A DNA stretch of 64,000 bases from the NCBI GenBank assembly GCA_963762075.1, contig CAVXJC010000005.1, forward strand, positions 62,001 to 126,000. The letters run 5' to 3'. The notes beneath the pieces are model-generated. The model saw only the letters and a list, made by a program, of their open reading frames with translations, was not told where the DNA came from and ran no database searches. How positions within the stretch are numbered: position 1 is the stretch's first letter; the number at the start of each line of letters is the position of its first letter. Origin of the DNA: JAOUEA01 sp963762075 (GTDB lineage: Bacteria; Actinomycetota; UBA4738; HRBIN12). A program made the position numbers and the translations under genes. This document shows positions 8,161 to 16,646 of this stretch, piece after piece.

Positions 8161-8367
8161 CTACAGCTCCCCCAGCCGGTCGAGGATGTCGCGGAACCGC
8201 TCACGAGCGCGATCGGTGAACGCGTTCACCTCCGCTTGCCGCCCCGAGGTCTCGAGGTACCCCCGCACCGCCCGGCGGAGGTGCTCCTCCTCACCGACGC
8301 CGGTGACCGTGGCTAGCAGTCGGAGCTGTTGTGTGACCTCGTTCGAGATATGGATCGTTCGCTGCAA
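8161..8367 (-). CDS. Ribbon-helix-helix DNA-binding protein, possible antitoxin
   Basis: 68 aa from a TTG start at 8367 that has GGAGG ten bases upstream. The first residues QRTIHISNEVTQQL fit the beta-strand of CopG/Arc-type proteins, followed by two helices (LRLLATVTGVGEEEHLRRAVRGYLE) and a charged C-terminal helix (RARERFRDILDRLGEL). An alternative in-frame ATG exists at 8433. It precedes the Doc-like frame on the same strand with about 11-30 bp between, the arrangement of a type II antitoxin-toxin pair, though the toxin motif is degenerate. Confidence 0.55.
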   Translation of the reverse strand: MQRTIHISNEVTQQLRLLATVTGVGEEEHLRRAVRGYLETSGRQAEVNAFTDRARERFRDILDRLGEL

Positions 8368-8474
8368 GCGGGGAACACCTCCGGGACGGTCGCGAGCTCC
8401 ATCTTGGTCGGTGAGAGCCTCCAGGTCGAGCACCTTCCGTGGACCCGAGTTGACGGAGGTCGGTCAAGCGAGTA

Positions 8475-8495
8475 GATATATCGGACCGATATATC
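8475..8495. promoter_or_regulatory. Perfect palindrome, likely PadR operator
   Basis: Arms GATATATCGG and CCGATATATC flank a single A. It is an unusually AT-rich spot about 50 bp upstream of padR. PadR-family repressors bind ATAT-rich inverted repeats in their own promoters, so autoregulation of padR-ino1 is the likely role. Confidence 0.75.
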
Positions 8496-8544
8496 GTTCC
8501 GTCCTATCCATCCCAGCCTCACCACCGAAAGGAACGACCACACG

Positions 8545-9147
8545 ATGCTCGAGCTCGCGGTCCTCGGCCTCCTGAAGCAGCAACCCATGCACGGCTATCA
8601 GCTCTCCCGTGAGCTCGGTGGTTCGCTGGGGGGCTTCTGGCGGGTTTCGTACGGCTCCCTGTATCCGACGCTGCGTCGCCTGGAACGCGATGGGTTCGTT
8701 GCGCCAGTGCATGGGCCCGGAGAGAGTACCGGTGGGCGCCGCAAGACCGTCTTCGGCATCACCGAGCAAGGTGAGCGAGCCTTCCTCGAGCTGCTGCAGG
8801 AGACACCGAACGACAACTCGACCGAAGACACGCGCTTCCGAGTGCGGCTCGCGTTCTTCCGCTACCTCCCGCCCGAGACCCGGATCAGATTGCTCGAACG
8901 CCGGCGGACGTACCTGACCGAGCGTCTGCACACCATCGACGATTCGCTGCGCACCACGCACGAAGGCGCCGACGACTACACGATGTCGCTCATGGAGCAC
9001 GGACGCAGCGCCACCCGGTCCGACATCGACTGGCTCGACGGATTGATCGACAACGAGCGCACCGCCACGGCAACGAGAGACCTCGAACGAGGCGGCGCCA
9101 GGAGCCGTCGTACGGCGGTCCTCAGCAGGAAGGAGCGCACCTCATGA
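8545..9147 (+). CDS. PadR-family transcriptional regulator
   Basis: 200 aa. The N-terminal winged helix-turn-helix is clear: MLELAVLGLLKQQPMHGYQL, GSLYPTLRRLERDGFV and a wing with GGRRKTVFGITEQG. A C-terminal helical Vir_act_alpha_C-like part (residues about 95-170) serves dimerisation in this family, and a basic tail ends RRTAVLSRKERTS. ATG 8545 is preceded by an AAGGAACG Shine-Dalgarno-like site. It overlaps ino1 by 4 bp, as the mycobacterial padR-like gene sits next to ino1, which suggests it controls inositol phosphate supply. Confidence 0.9.
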   Translation: MLELAVLGLLKQQPMHGYQLSRELGGSLGGFWRVSYGSLYPTLRRLERDGFVAPVHGPGESTGGRRKTVFGITEQGERAFLELLQETPNDNSTEDTRFRVRLAFFRYLPPETRIRLLERRRTYLTERLHTIDDSLRTTHEGADDYTMSLMEHGRSATRSDIDWLDGLIDNERTATATRDLERGGARSRRTAVLSRKERTS

Positions 9148-10265
9148 GCACCGTCCGAATCGCGATCGTCGGCGTTGGCAACTGCGCCTCGTCACTCGTA
9201 CAGGGCTTGACGTACTACCGCGACGCCGATCCGTCCGACGATGTGCCCGGCCTCATGCACGTGGAGCTCGGCGGCTACCACGTGCGCGATGTCGAGGTGG
9301 CCGCCGCTTTCGATGTCGACGCGAAGAAGGTCGGCAAGGACGTCGCCGAGGCGATCTTCACCGAGCCCAACAACACGATCCGCTTCAGCGACGTGGCTCC
9401 GCTCGGCGTTCACGTCTCGCGCGGCCGAACCCTCGACGGCCTCGGAACCTATTACCGCGAAACGGTGATGGAGTCGGACGAACCCGAGGCCGACGTCGTG
9501 CAGGTCTTGCGCGACACCCGAGCCGACGTGCTCGTGAGCTATCTCCCCGTGGGTTCGGAGGAAGCGGACCGCTTCTATGCGCAGTGCGCGATCGATGCAG
9601 GCGTGGGCTTCGTCAACGCGTTGCCGGTGTTCATCGCGAGCGACCCCACATGGGCGAAGAAGTTCGCCGACGCGAGCGTGCCCATCGTCGGTGACGACAT
9701 CAAGAGCCAGGTCGGTGCCACGATCACGCACCGAGTGCTTGCGAAGCTCTTCGAGGACCGCGGCGTCTCGCTCGACCGCACGTATCAGCTCAACTTCGGC
9801 GGCAACATGGACTTCAAGAACATGCTCGAGCGTGAACGTCTGATCTCGAAGAAGATCTCGAAGACCCAGTCGGTGCAGAGCCAGCTCGATGAGCCGCTCG
9901 CTGCCGACGACATCCACATCGGACCGAGCGACCACGTGCCGTGGCTCGAGGATCGCAAGTGGGCCATGATCCGACTGGAAGGCCGCAACTTCGGCGACGT
10001 GCCCCTCACCATCGAGATGAAGCTCGAGGTGTGGGACTCGCCCAACTCCGCGGGGGTGATCATCGACGCGGTTCGCTGCGCGAAGATCGCGAAGGACCGA
10101 GGCATCGGCGGACCGATCATCGGGCCGAGCGCCTACTTCATGAAGAGCCCGCCGGTGCAATTCTCCGACGAGATGGCCCGCGAGATGGTCGAGCAATTCA
10201 TCGTCGGTACCGACGAGGGCGCCGACGCAGACTGGAGCGCCTTCTTCGACGCCACCGGCGCCTGA
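9144..10265 (+). CDS. ino1: Inositol-3-phosphate synthase (myo-inositol-1-phosphate synthase)
   Basis: 373 aa, NAD-dependent conversion of glucose 6-phosphate to inositol phosphate, the first step towards phosphatidylinositol and mycothiol in Actinomycetota. The Rossmann motif is IAIVGVGNCASSLVQG at residues 6-21. Typical later stretches are VGDDIKSQVGATITHR, LNFGGNMDFKNML, SKTQSV and WDSPNSAGVIIDAVR, the last two containing active-site residues. ATG 9144 has GAAGGAGCG upstream and overlaps the padR stop as ATGA. Short actinobacterial-type enzyme, complete. Confidence 0.96.
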   Translation: MSTVRIAIVGVGNCASSLVQGLTYYRDADPSDDVPGLMHVELGGYHVRDVEVAAAFDVDAKKVGKDVAEAIFTEPNNTIRFSDVAPLGVHVSRGRTLDGLGTYYRETVMESDEPEADVVQVLRDTRADVLVSYLPVGSEEADRFYAQCAIDAGVGFVNALPVFIASDPTWAKKFADASVPIVGDDIKSQVGATITHRVLAKLFEDRGVSLDRTYQLNFGGNMDFKNMLERERLISKKISKTQSVQSQLDEPLAADDIHIGPSDHVPWLEDRKWAMIRLEGRNFGDVPLTIEMKLEVWDSPNSAGVIIDAVRCAKIAKDRGIGGPIIGPSAYFMKSPPVQFSDEMAREMVEQFIVGTDEGADADWSAFFDATGA

Positions 10266-10286
10266 ATCTCACCTAGAACGGCTTGC

Positions 10287-11060
10287 CTACCCTCGAAGGT
10301 CCAGGAGGCGTCTCACAGGTTCGAGGTCGAACGGTGTCTCACCCACGGCACCGAGCCCCACGATGAGGTGCTGCGCGCCGGCTTCGAGGAACGCCTCGAC
10401 CTGGTCCACCTCATCGGTTTCGATCAGCACCGTGCGCTCGATCTCACCGGGGTTACGTTCGATGCGCTCGCACCACTCGTCGAGCACCGCGCTCTTGGCC
10501 GCGTAGGTGGCCGGCGGGCCGAAGCTGTTCCAGGCGTTTGCGTGCTCGGCGACCAGGCGAAGCGTGACCTTCTCGCCGCTTCCGCCGATCAGGATCGGCA
10601 TCGGCTGACGAACGGGCGGTGGGTCGAGCTTCGCGAGGCGCGCCTCGATGCGCGGAAGCGCGGCCTCGAGCGCACGAAGACGATCGATCGCGGTGCCGAA
10701 CTCGTAGCCGTACTCGTCATAGTCGCGCTCGAACCACCCTGCCCCGAGGCCGAGGATCAGGCGGCCGCCGCTCACATGATCCACCGTGCGCGCCATATCG
10801 GCGAGCAGTTCCGGGTTGCGATAGGAGTTGCAGGTCACCAGCATGCCGAAGTCGGCTCGTTCGGTGTCGCACGCCATCGCGGCAAGGAGCGTCCACCCCT
10901 CGAAGTGGTGGCCGTCGGGACCGTCGTAGAGCGGGAAGAAGTGGTCCCACGTCCAGATGGAATCAACGCCCATGGCGTCTGCCTCGCGCCAGCCTCGGCG
11001 CAGGTTCAACATCGACGTGAGCTGCGGATGGAACTGGGCGCCAACCTTGAACCGTGCCAC
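10287..11060 (-). CDS. LLM-class (F420-type) flavin-dependent oxidoreductase
   Basis: 257 aa TIM-barrel protein of the luciferase-like family, whose actinobacterial members commonly use coenzyme F420. Visible motifs are GVDSIWTWDHF, LVTCNSYRNPELLADMA, TVDHVSGGRLILGLGAGW and PILIGGSGEKVTLRLVAEHANAWN. Substrate cannot be read from the sequence. GTG 11060 is preferred because GGAGAG lies about 6 bases upstream; a longer start at 11126 would add residues unlike the family. It is transcribed towards ino1. Confidence 0.88.
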   Translation of the reverse strand: MARFKVGAQFHPQLTSMLNLRRGWREADAMGVDSIWTWDHFFPLYDGPDGHHFEGWTLLAAMACDTERADFGMLVTCNSYRNPELLADMARTVDHVSGGRLILGLGAGWFERDYDEYGYEFGTAIDRLRALEAALPRIEARLAKLDPPPVRQPMPILIGGSGEKVTLRLVAEHANAWNSFGPPATYAAKSAVLDEWCERIERNPGEIERTVLIETDEVDQVEAFLEAGAQHLIVGLGAVGETPFDLEPVRRLLDLRG

Positions 11061-11154
11061 GGCACTCTCCAGTCGTGTCGGTGTGTCCTCGTCGCCGGGC
11101 CGAAGCCTCGACGCTACCGCAGGCATAGACGTTCCGGAGGCCGAGCTTGACGAG

Positions 11155-12839
11155 TCAGGCCACCCGGATCGTTGCTGCGACCGACCACCCGGATGCCTGG
11201 GCGAGGCCTGGGTCGCGCATGCGAGCTCTGAATCGATACCGGCCCTTCTTGCGGTCGGGCGTGAAGTCGCCCGCGCGAACCGTCACGCCTGTGCGCCAAG
11301 AAGTCCAGTTCCGGCCGGGGCGGCGGATCTGCACGTCGTACACATGGTCGCCCGTCGGCACCACGGACGCCCATGTCACGGTGAACCTTCGGTGGATGCC
11401 GCCCGAGCTGGGAGTGACCCGCACCGGCACCTGCACGCCCCCGCCCATGCCTGCATGGATCGAACAGACGAACCGGTAGAGGCCAGCACCCTCGAACGTG
11501 AACCACGTGCTAGGCCCACCGGGGGCCACCGCCCCGGAGTCGAAGAGCTCGAGCCCTGAACCGTCGGTCGCGGTGTGATCGGTGGATCCTTCGAAGTCGA
11601 AGATCACGGTGCCGCCTCGCCCCACCGTTACCGTCGCCGGCTCGAATCGATCGTCGAGAGCCACGACGTGCGCCCCATCGAGGGGCGGTGGAGGCGGTGG
11701 AGGCGGTGGCGGTGGCGGCGGGCTCGGGCTCGGGGACGCAGAGGGGCTCGGGCTCGGGGACGCAGAGGGGCTCGGGCTCGGGGAGGCAGAGGGCTCGGGC
11801 TCGGGGACGCAGAGGGGCTCGGGCTCGGGGACGCAGAGGGGCTCGGGCTCGGGGATGGAAACGCGACGGGCTGCCAGCTCGGGTTCCGCTCGTCTGCGAC
11901 GCTCGACGCCAGAGTGGTCACGCTTCCGCTGCTCGGATCCACGATCCGGATCTGCAGATTGGTCGTGCCACCCGCGTCGACCGCAACCGCGATGCGCGAG
12001 CCGTCGGGAGACCACGACGGGGTGTACACGGGCTGCTCCGTTGGGTCGTAGACCCGATCAGACCCCGATCCGTCGAGGTTCGAGACGTAGAGGTCGGGTG
12101 GCGTCGAGGTCGAAACCCCGGATCCGGTGAAGGCGAAGCGGTCGTTCCCCGGCGCCCACGACGGATCCTTGGCGAAGCTCGTCGGCACCTCTGCGCCGGA
12201 GAGCGGCACCACGGTCTCGAAGGCACCCCCCGGCGTCATCGTGTACAGACGGCCGGTGCCATCGCGATCGGAAGCGAACACGACCGAGGCGCCATCGGGC
12301 GAGACGTCGGGAACGTAGCTCGCCACGTTCCCTTCATCGGTGAGCTGGGTCGCGTCGCCCCCGGTTGCCGAGATCGACCAGATCTCCTTGGGCTGCAGGC
12401 CACCGCCTTCCACCCGGTTGCTCGTGTACAGCAACGTCGTCGCCGAGACCCAGGCGGGCGCCGTGTCCTCGATCGCGTTCGACCATGATGTGAGGGGCGC
12501 GGCGCCGGTGCCGTCTGCGTTCATCACCCAGATCGCCTTGCACGCCGTGACGCATGATCCGGTTCGAACGAACGCGATACGCGAGCCGTCGGGTGACCAC
12601 GCCGGATCGTCATCGCCGGTCGTGTTGTCGGTGAGCTTGACCAACCCCGTGCCGTCGGGAAGGACCGAGAAGATCTCGAAGTCCCCGTCTCGATCCGACG
12701 CGAACGCGATGCGGCCGTTCGATGCGCTGACCACGGCGCTGGCGGGCACGCCGCCCCCGGCCAGGAGGAAGCCGGCCAGCAGCGCCAGACCTGGCAACGC
12801 CAGCAACGCCCTCCTCATTAGGGGGTTATCGGTCGGCAT
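11155..12839 (-). CDS. Exported TolB-like beta-propeller / Ser-Pro linker / cupredoxin / FN3-like protein, one frameshift
   Basis: A signal peptide (LLALPGLALLAGFLLAGGG) leads into about six TolB-type blades with repeated IAFASDRDGD, DPAWSPDGSRIAF and PSWSPDGSRIAV motifs. A Ser-Pro-Ser-Ala linker encoded by 24-bp repeats follows, then a poly-Pro run. The C-terminal part has a blue-copper fold: HTATD and FVCSIHAGM supply the His, Cys, His and Met ligands expected of plastocyanin-like sites. It ends with an FN3-like domain (FTVTWASVVP, YRFRARMRD). The frame breaks in the repeats at 11791-11793, where one unit has three G instead of four. Start 12839 or 12818. Confidence 0.75.
11721..11855. repeat. 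24-bp tandem repeat coding a SASPSPSP linker
   Basis: Five full units and a partial one, each starting GGGCTCGGGCTCGGGGA on the plus strand. The third differs at one base (GAGG for GACG) and the fourth lacks one G of a four-G run, which changes the reading frame of the minus-strand exported protein. Such G-rich tandem repeats are prone to slippage both in cells and in sequencing. Confidence 0.9.
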
Positions 12840-12876
12840 TGGGGTGGAACTGCAGCGCGGCCCTACGATGACCGCG

Positions 12877-14349
12877 ATGAGCCCACAGACCCTGCCCCGC
12901 ATCGGCAGTCCCCGCGATGCGTTGCGCCATCACGACTTCCGCTTGCTCTTCGCGATGCGCATGGTGAGCCAGTCGGCCGATGGTCTGATCCAGGCCGCGC
13001 TCGTCGCTTCGCTCGTCTTCTCGCCCGAGCGCGCGACCACCGCCAAGAGCTTCGCGCTCGCCTCCGCGATCGTGATCGTGCCCTTCTCGTTGATCGGCCC
13101 GTTCGTGGGCGTGTTCATCGACCGCTGGTCGCGTCGGCGCATCATGGTCATCGCACCATTGGTACGGGCGGCGCCGGTCTTCCTCGTGCTCGCGAGCCCG
13201 ACGCGGCAAGCGGCGCTGTACTACGGCGGCGCGCTCTTCGTGACCTCGGTGAACCGGTTCTTCCTTGCGACCGCGCAGGCGGTGGTTCCACGACTCGTGC
13301 CGACCGAGGATCTGCTCGCCGCGAACTCGATCGCGACCGTCGGAGGCACCGTCGCCCTGCTGCTCGGCGTGTTCGCAGGTGGGCTCGTCGCCGATGCGTT
13401 CGGAACGCTCGCGATCGTCGCGGCGGCAGCGGCGATGTGGGTCGGCGCGTCGTTCCTTGCGCGCGGCATCACGAGCGACCTACGGCCGCTGCAACTTCCC
13501 GACTCGGCCGAGCGGTTGCGCCACCAGATCCGTCATGTCGCCGGCGAGCTCGGTGATGGCATCCGCCACATCGCGCAGACGCCGCGGGCCGTCGGCCCGA
13601 TCACCTCGATCGGTCTCGACCAGGTCGGACAGGGTCTGATCTTGGTGCTCGCGCTGGTCGTGTTCCGCGAACGATTCGATGAGGGGGTGGGGTCGTTCTC
13701 GTGGTTGATCGGCGCCGGCGGGCTCGGGGTGTTCGCCGGCCTGTCCACGATCGGCGCGCTCGACCGGCGGTTCGCACGCGAGCGCATCATCTCGGGCGCC
13801 TTCGCCGTCGGCGGCGTGGCTGTGCTGCTGGTGAGCCTGCTCGTCGCTCCGTGGACCCTGCTGCTCGCGAGCTTCGTCGTCGGCCTCACCTTCGCATGGA
13901 AGAAGGTGCCGGTCGACACCATGGTGCAGGAAGCCGTGCCCGACGGGCTACGCGGACGCGTGTTCGCCGCATACGACGTCGTCTACAACGTCGCTCGTCT
14001 GACCGCCGCGGTGCTCGCCATCCCGTTGCTGCCGGCGCTCGGCGAGCAGGGCTCGGCCGCGCTCGTCGGCATCGCGTTCCTGCTCTGGGTGCCGGTGCTC
14101 CCTCGATGGCTCGCGAGGGCGCCGGAGATCTTCCTGCGATTCACTGAAGGCGGGAGGGCCGATGAGTGGCCGCGAGCCGTGGTCTGGGGTGGCGTCGAGG
14201 AGCCGGTCGAAGTCGTGCGGACCACTCTCGACGAGCGTGAGGGCGTGCGCACACGACGGTTCCGGTTGTCGCTCGCCGACGGTACGGTGCTCGACGTGAG
14301 CTGTGAAGAGCCCGGGGGCGACTGGCGCATCGACCGCGAGGTCACGTGA
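12877..14349 (+). CDS. MFS transporter with a C-terminal soluble extension
   Basis: 490 aa. Twelve or so hydrophobic segments between residues 15 and 405; the loop between TM2 and TM3 has GPFVGVFIDRWSRRRIMV, a variant of the MFS G-x-x-x-D-R-x-x-R-R motif, and ARVPEA-like EAVPDGLRGRVFAAYD is typical of MFS exporters of the multidrug/enterobactin type. After the last helix comes an unusual soluble tail of about 75 residues (VVWGGVEEPVEVVRTTLDE ... GDWRIDREV). ATG 12877 lies 7 nt after TACGAT (12864-12869), suggesting a leaderless message; ATG 12868 overlaps that box. Substrate unknown. Confidence 0.85.
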   Translation: MSPQTLPRIGSPRDALRHHDFRLLFAMRMVSQSADGLIQAALVASLVFSPERATTAKSFALASAIVIVPFSLIGPFVGVFIDRWSRRRIMVIAPLVRAAPVFLVLASPTRQAALYYGGALFVTSVNRFFLATAQAVVPRLVPTEDLLAANSIATVGGTVALLLGVFAGGLVADAFGTLAIVAAAAAMWVGASFLARGITSDLRPLQLPDSAERLRHQIRHVAGELGDGIRHIAQTPRAVGPITSIGLDQVGQGLILVLALVVFRERFDEGVGSFSWLIGAGGLGVFAGLSTIGALDRRFARERIISGAFAVGGVAVLLVSLLVAPWTLLLASFVVGLTFAWKKVPVDTMVQEAVPDGLRGRVFAAYDVVYNVARLTAAVLAIPLLPALGEQGSAALVGIAFLLWVPVLPRWLARAPEIFLRFTEGGRADEWPRAVVWGGVEEPVEVVRTTLDEREGVRTRRFRLSLADGTVLDVSCEEPGGDWRIDREVT

Positions 14350-14423
14350 GCCATGTCGAGCGATCCGCCGTCGAGCGCGGGCACCCCGCTTCCCCTACGG
14401 TGAGGTACGTAGCTCTACTTACT

Positions 14424-14564
14424 TAGCCTGGGGTAGCGAGTTTCCCCGTTCCGAGGGTATCGACCTCGGGGTCCTCTCGGCGCACCATGTGCCTCGCGGC
14501 AACGGACCTCGCGGCGCCGGAACCGAGACCGAGCCACTCGGACGGATCTGGAAGGAACGGACGG
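14424..14564 (+). promoter_or_regulatory. Possible promoter and structured leader of a small ORF
   Basis: TAGCCT at 14424-14429 is a candidate -10 box. About 130 nt of leader would follow, with a hairpin CCGAGG / CCTCGG at 14451-14469, a repeated CCTCGCGGC, and a GGAAGGA ribosome-binding site 8 nt before ATG 14565. I do not recognise a known riboswitch class. The rest of the stretch 14350-14804 holds only the small ORF and a terminator-like repeat. Confidence 0.35.
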
Positions 14565-14717
14565 ATGAGCGAACACAAGGATCACGCGGCCGGCACCGAC
14601 AGCAGCTGCCGGCTCTGCACGAAGATCGCGTACGAGCCCAGCTGGTACGCATCGCTCCTCTTCGCGCAGGTCGGTGTCGCCTTGCGTATCGGCGGAGCTC
14701 AGATCGTCAGCACGTAG
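14565..14717 (+). CDS. Small CxxC protein, 50 aa, unknown
   Basis: ATG 14565 has GGAAGGA with an 8-nt spacer. The product begins MSEHKDHAAGTDSSCRLCTK, with one Cys-x-x-Cys pair, then a hydrophobic part (WYASLLFAQVGVALRI). Third codon positions are strongly G/C-rich like the neighbouring genes, which supports coding. I do not recognise the family; metal binding or a redox role is only a guess from the CxxC pair. Confidence 0.45.
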   Translation: MSEHKDHAAGTDSSCRLCTKIAYEPSWYASLLFAQVGVALRIGGAQIVST

Positions 14718-14744
14718 CCCGGGATCCCCCTCGCGGGCTCACGG

Positions 14745-14805
14745 AAGGCCGGAGCCGGCCGGGAACGCGCCTCTCGAAGGTGACTCCCGCGCCGCCTCCG
14801 GCCTT
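14745..14805 (-). terminator. Inverted repeat after the MarR-linked MFS gene
   Basis: AAGGCCGGAG (14745-14754) and CTCCGGCCTT (14796-14805) are perfect 10-bp arms separated by 41 bases. The minus-strand arm begins at the MFS stop codon. The T-run is short, so it may act as a weak or factor-assisted terminator, possibly for both converging units. Confidence 0.45.
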
Positions 14806-16055
14806 TACCCTTGCCGGGCGAGAACGGGAACCTCGGCACGGCGCGCCCGAACCGCGAGCAACGCGAGACCGAGACCCCCCGCCACCGCACCGCTGAGCAC
14901 GAAGCCGACGCGGGGACCGAGATGCTCCCCGATCACACCGGCGATCGGCGCTCCTATCGGCGTCGAGCCAAGGAAGACGATGCCGTACAGGGCCATGACA
15001 CGTCCGCGCGCCTCGGGACGGGAGTTGAGCTGCAGCATCGTGTTGCCCGTGATCATGAAGGCCATGATGGTGAATCCCATCGGGATCATCGCCGCCCCGG
15101 CCAGCCAGAGCGTAGGGGCGAGCCCGGAAAGCACGAGCGAGCCACCGATCGCGACTGACCAGAGCGCCAGGTCGCGCATGCGCGGCACCGGTACGCGGCT
15201 CGCCATGACCATCGCCCCCACGAACGAACCCACACCGGCGAGCGCAGAGAGCATCCCGAACGTGCCCGCGTCACCGCCGAACGTCTCCTTGGCGAGCAGG
15301 GGCACGAACACCGCGAAGTTGAACGAGACCGTGAACACCACCGCCATCGCGATCAACGGACGTCGCAGCTCGTCGGTCGTCCAGACGTACCGCAGGCCCG
15401 CGCTCAGGTGGCCTCGCACACGCGTCGACCGCTTCTGGGCATGCAGTTCCGCCGGACGCATGGCGAACAACGCGACGAGCACCGCCGCGTAGGAGATGCC
15501 GTCGATGAGGAAGCACGTCGCGATGCCGACCGTGTGGATCAGCACTCCCGCGATCGCCGGCCCGATCACGCGCGATCCCGTGAACGCTGCGCTGTTCATG
15601 CTGACGGCGTTGCGCACGTGCTCCTCGCCGACCATCTCGATGTAGAAGCTCTGTCGCGACGGGTTGTCGATCGCCGTGACGATGCCCGAGGCGATCGAGA
15701 GGGCGTAGACCATCCAGAGCTCGACGAGATCGAAGGCCACGAGCGCCCAGAGCGCGACCGCCACCACCCCGTACGAAGCCTGGGTGATCATCAGGATGTG
15801 CCGCTTGTCGAAACGGTCGGCCAGCACGCCGCCGTAGGCCCCGAGCAGCAACACGGGAAGGAAGTACAGCGCGATGTTGGCGCCGAGCGCCGTGCCGCTC
15901 TCCGTGAGATCGAGCACGAGCCAGGCGCTGGCCGTGAAGTTCATCCACGTGCCGATCGCCGAGACCGTGTTCCCCGTCAAGTAGAGACGGAAGTTGCGCG
16001 AGGTTCGCACCGACGAGAACGTACGGCCTATGACCGCGTTGATCCGGGGACTCAC
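14805..16055 (-). CDS. MFS transporter, MarR-linked
   Basis: 416 aa, twelve predicted membrane segments. The N-terminal half shows FRLYLTGNTVSAIGTWM, GAYGGVLADRFDKRHILM (the MFS loop motif) and SIASGIVTAIDNPSRQSFYIEMV, which is the pattern of the MFS_3/EntS-like group of exporters. GTG 16055 overlaps the marR stop as GTGA, so the two are translationally coupled. Control by the MarR protein and export of a toxic small molecule are inferred from this arrangement. Confidence 0.88.
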   Translation of the reverse strand: MSPRINAVIGRTFSSVRTSRNFRLYLTGNTVSAIGTWMNFTASAWLVLDLTESGTALGANIALYFLPVLLLGAYGGVLADRFDKRHILMITQASYGVVAVALWALVAFDLVELWMVYALSIASGIVTAIDNPSRQSFYIEMVGEEHVRNAVSMNSAAFTGSRVIGPAIAGVLIHTVGIATCFLIDGISYAAVLVALFAMRPAELHAQKRSTRVRGHLSAGLRYVWTTDELRRPLIAMAVVFTVSFNFAVFVPLLAKETFGGDAGTFGMLSALAGVGSFVGAMVMASRVPVPRMRDLALWSVAIGGSLVLSGLAPTLWLAGAAMIPMGFTIMAFMITGNTMLQLNSRPEARGRVMALYGIVFLGSTPIGAPIAGVIGEHLGPRVGFVLSGAVAGGLGLALLAVRARRAEVPVLARQG

Positions 16056-16495
16056 GGTTGCTGCTCCGTGACTCGCCCCAAGATCTCGGCCGCCTGTTCG
16101 AGGGTGGCAAGCTCCGCTACGTCCAGACGCTTCAGGCGCTCGGCGAGATACCTGTCGGTTCGGCGGCGAACGCTGCGCATCAGCGCGCGCCCTGAAGGCG
16201 TGAGCTGCACCCACGAGACCCTGCGGTCGACCGTGTCGGGCGTGCGCTCGGCGAGGCCTTCGGCCACGAGCGCCGCAAGGATGCGCGTCACCGTGGGCTT
16301 GCGCACCTGCTCGTGGGAGGCCAGGTCCCCCGCCGTCATCGGTCCGTGCCGCTCGATCGTGGAGAGCGCCGCCAACAGCGTGGGCGAGATGCCGGCTTGA
16401 CTCTCGCGCCGCAGCGTGCGCGACGCGCGGAACACGGACAACCGCAGGTGCGACGCGAGTCCAGCAAGATCGGTGATGGGGGGAGTGGTCGACAT
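16052..16495 (-). CDS. MarR-family transcriptional regulator
   Basis: 147 aa with a winged helix: ISPTLLAALSTIERHGPMTAG, then the recognition helix region HEQVRKPTVTRILAAL and the wing DRRVSWVQLTPSGRAL. The C-terminal helix pair (VRRRTDRYLAERLKRLD) would dimerise. ATG 16495 is 7 nt after a TAATCT -10 box (16503-16508, minus strand), implying a leaderless message, and a palindrome overlaps that promoter. It forms an operon with the MFS gene. Confidence 0.92.
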   Translation of the reverse strand: MSTTPPITDLAGLASHLRLSVFRASRTLRRESQAGISPTLLAALSTIERHGPMTAGDLASHEQVRKPTVTRILAALVAEGLAERTPDTVDRRVSWVQLTPSGRALMRSVRRRTDRYLAERLKRLDVAELATLEQAAEILGRVTEQQP

Positions 16496-16505
16496 GGCAG
16501 CCAGA

Positions 16506-16526
16506 TTAGTTCACATCGCTAACTAA
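16506..16526. promoter_or_regulatory. Likely MarR operator
   Basis: TTAGTT and AACTAA arms are separated by 9 bp. The site starts 11 bp upstream of the marR start codon and covers the candidate -10 box, so binding would block transcription of marR and the MFS gene. The next gene on the other strand starts at 16647 and has its own -10 box. Confidence 0.65.
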
Positions 16527-16646
16527 CGTCACATCGAGAACCTGGATCCACCCGTTCACGAACCAACCTGAGCGGCATGCAGGCATGGCCGGGATGGCGC
16601 GTTCCCCCCAACCGGCTCGGCCGCCGGCGGGGCTACGCTTCCTCCG

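Noticed and set aside
11721..11855. CRISPR-like repeat
   Set aside because: Units are directly contiguous 24-bp codon repeats (multiples of three) inside a gene, with no spacers.
12340..12876. Upstream extension of the MFS frame at 12877
   Set aside because: It overlaps the exported propeller gene on the other strand and would precede the promoter box at 12864.
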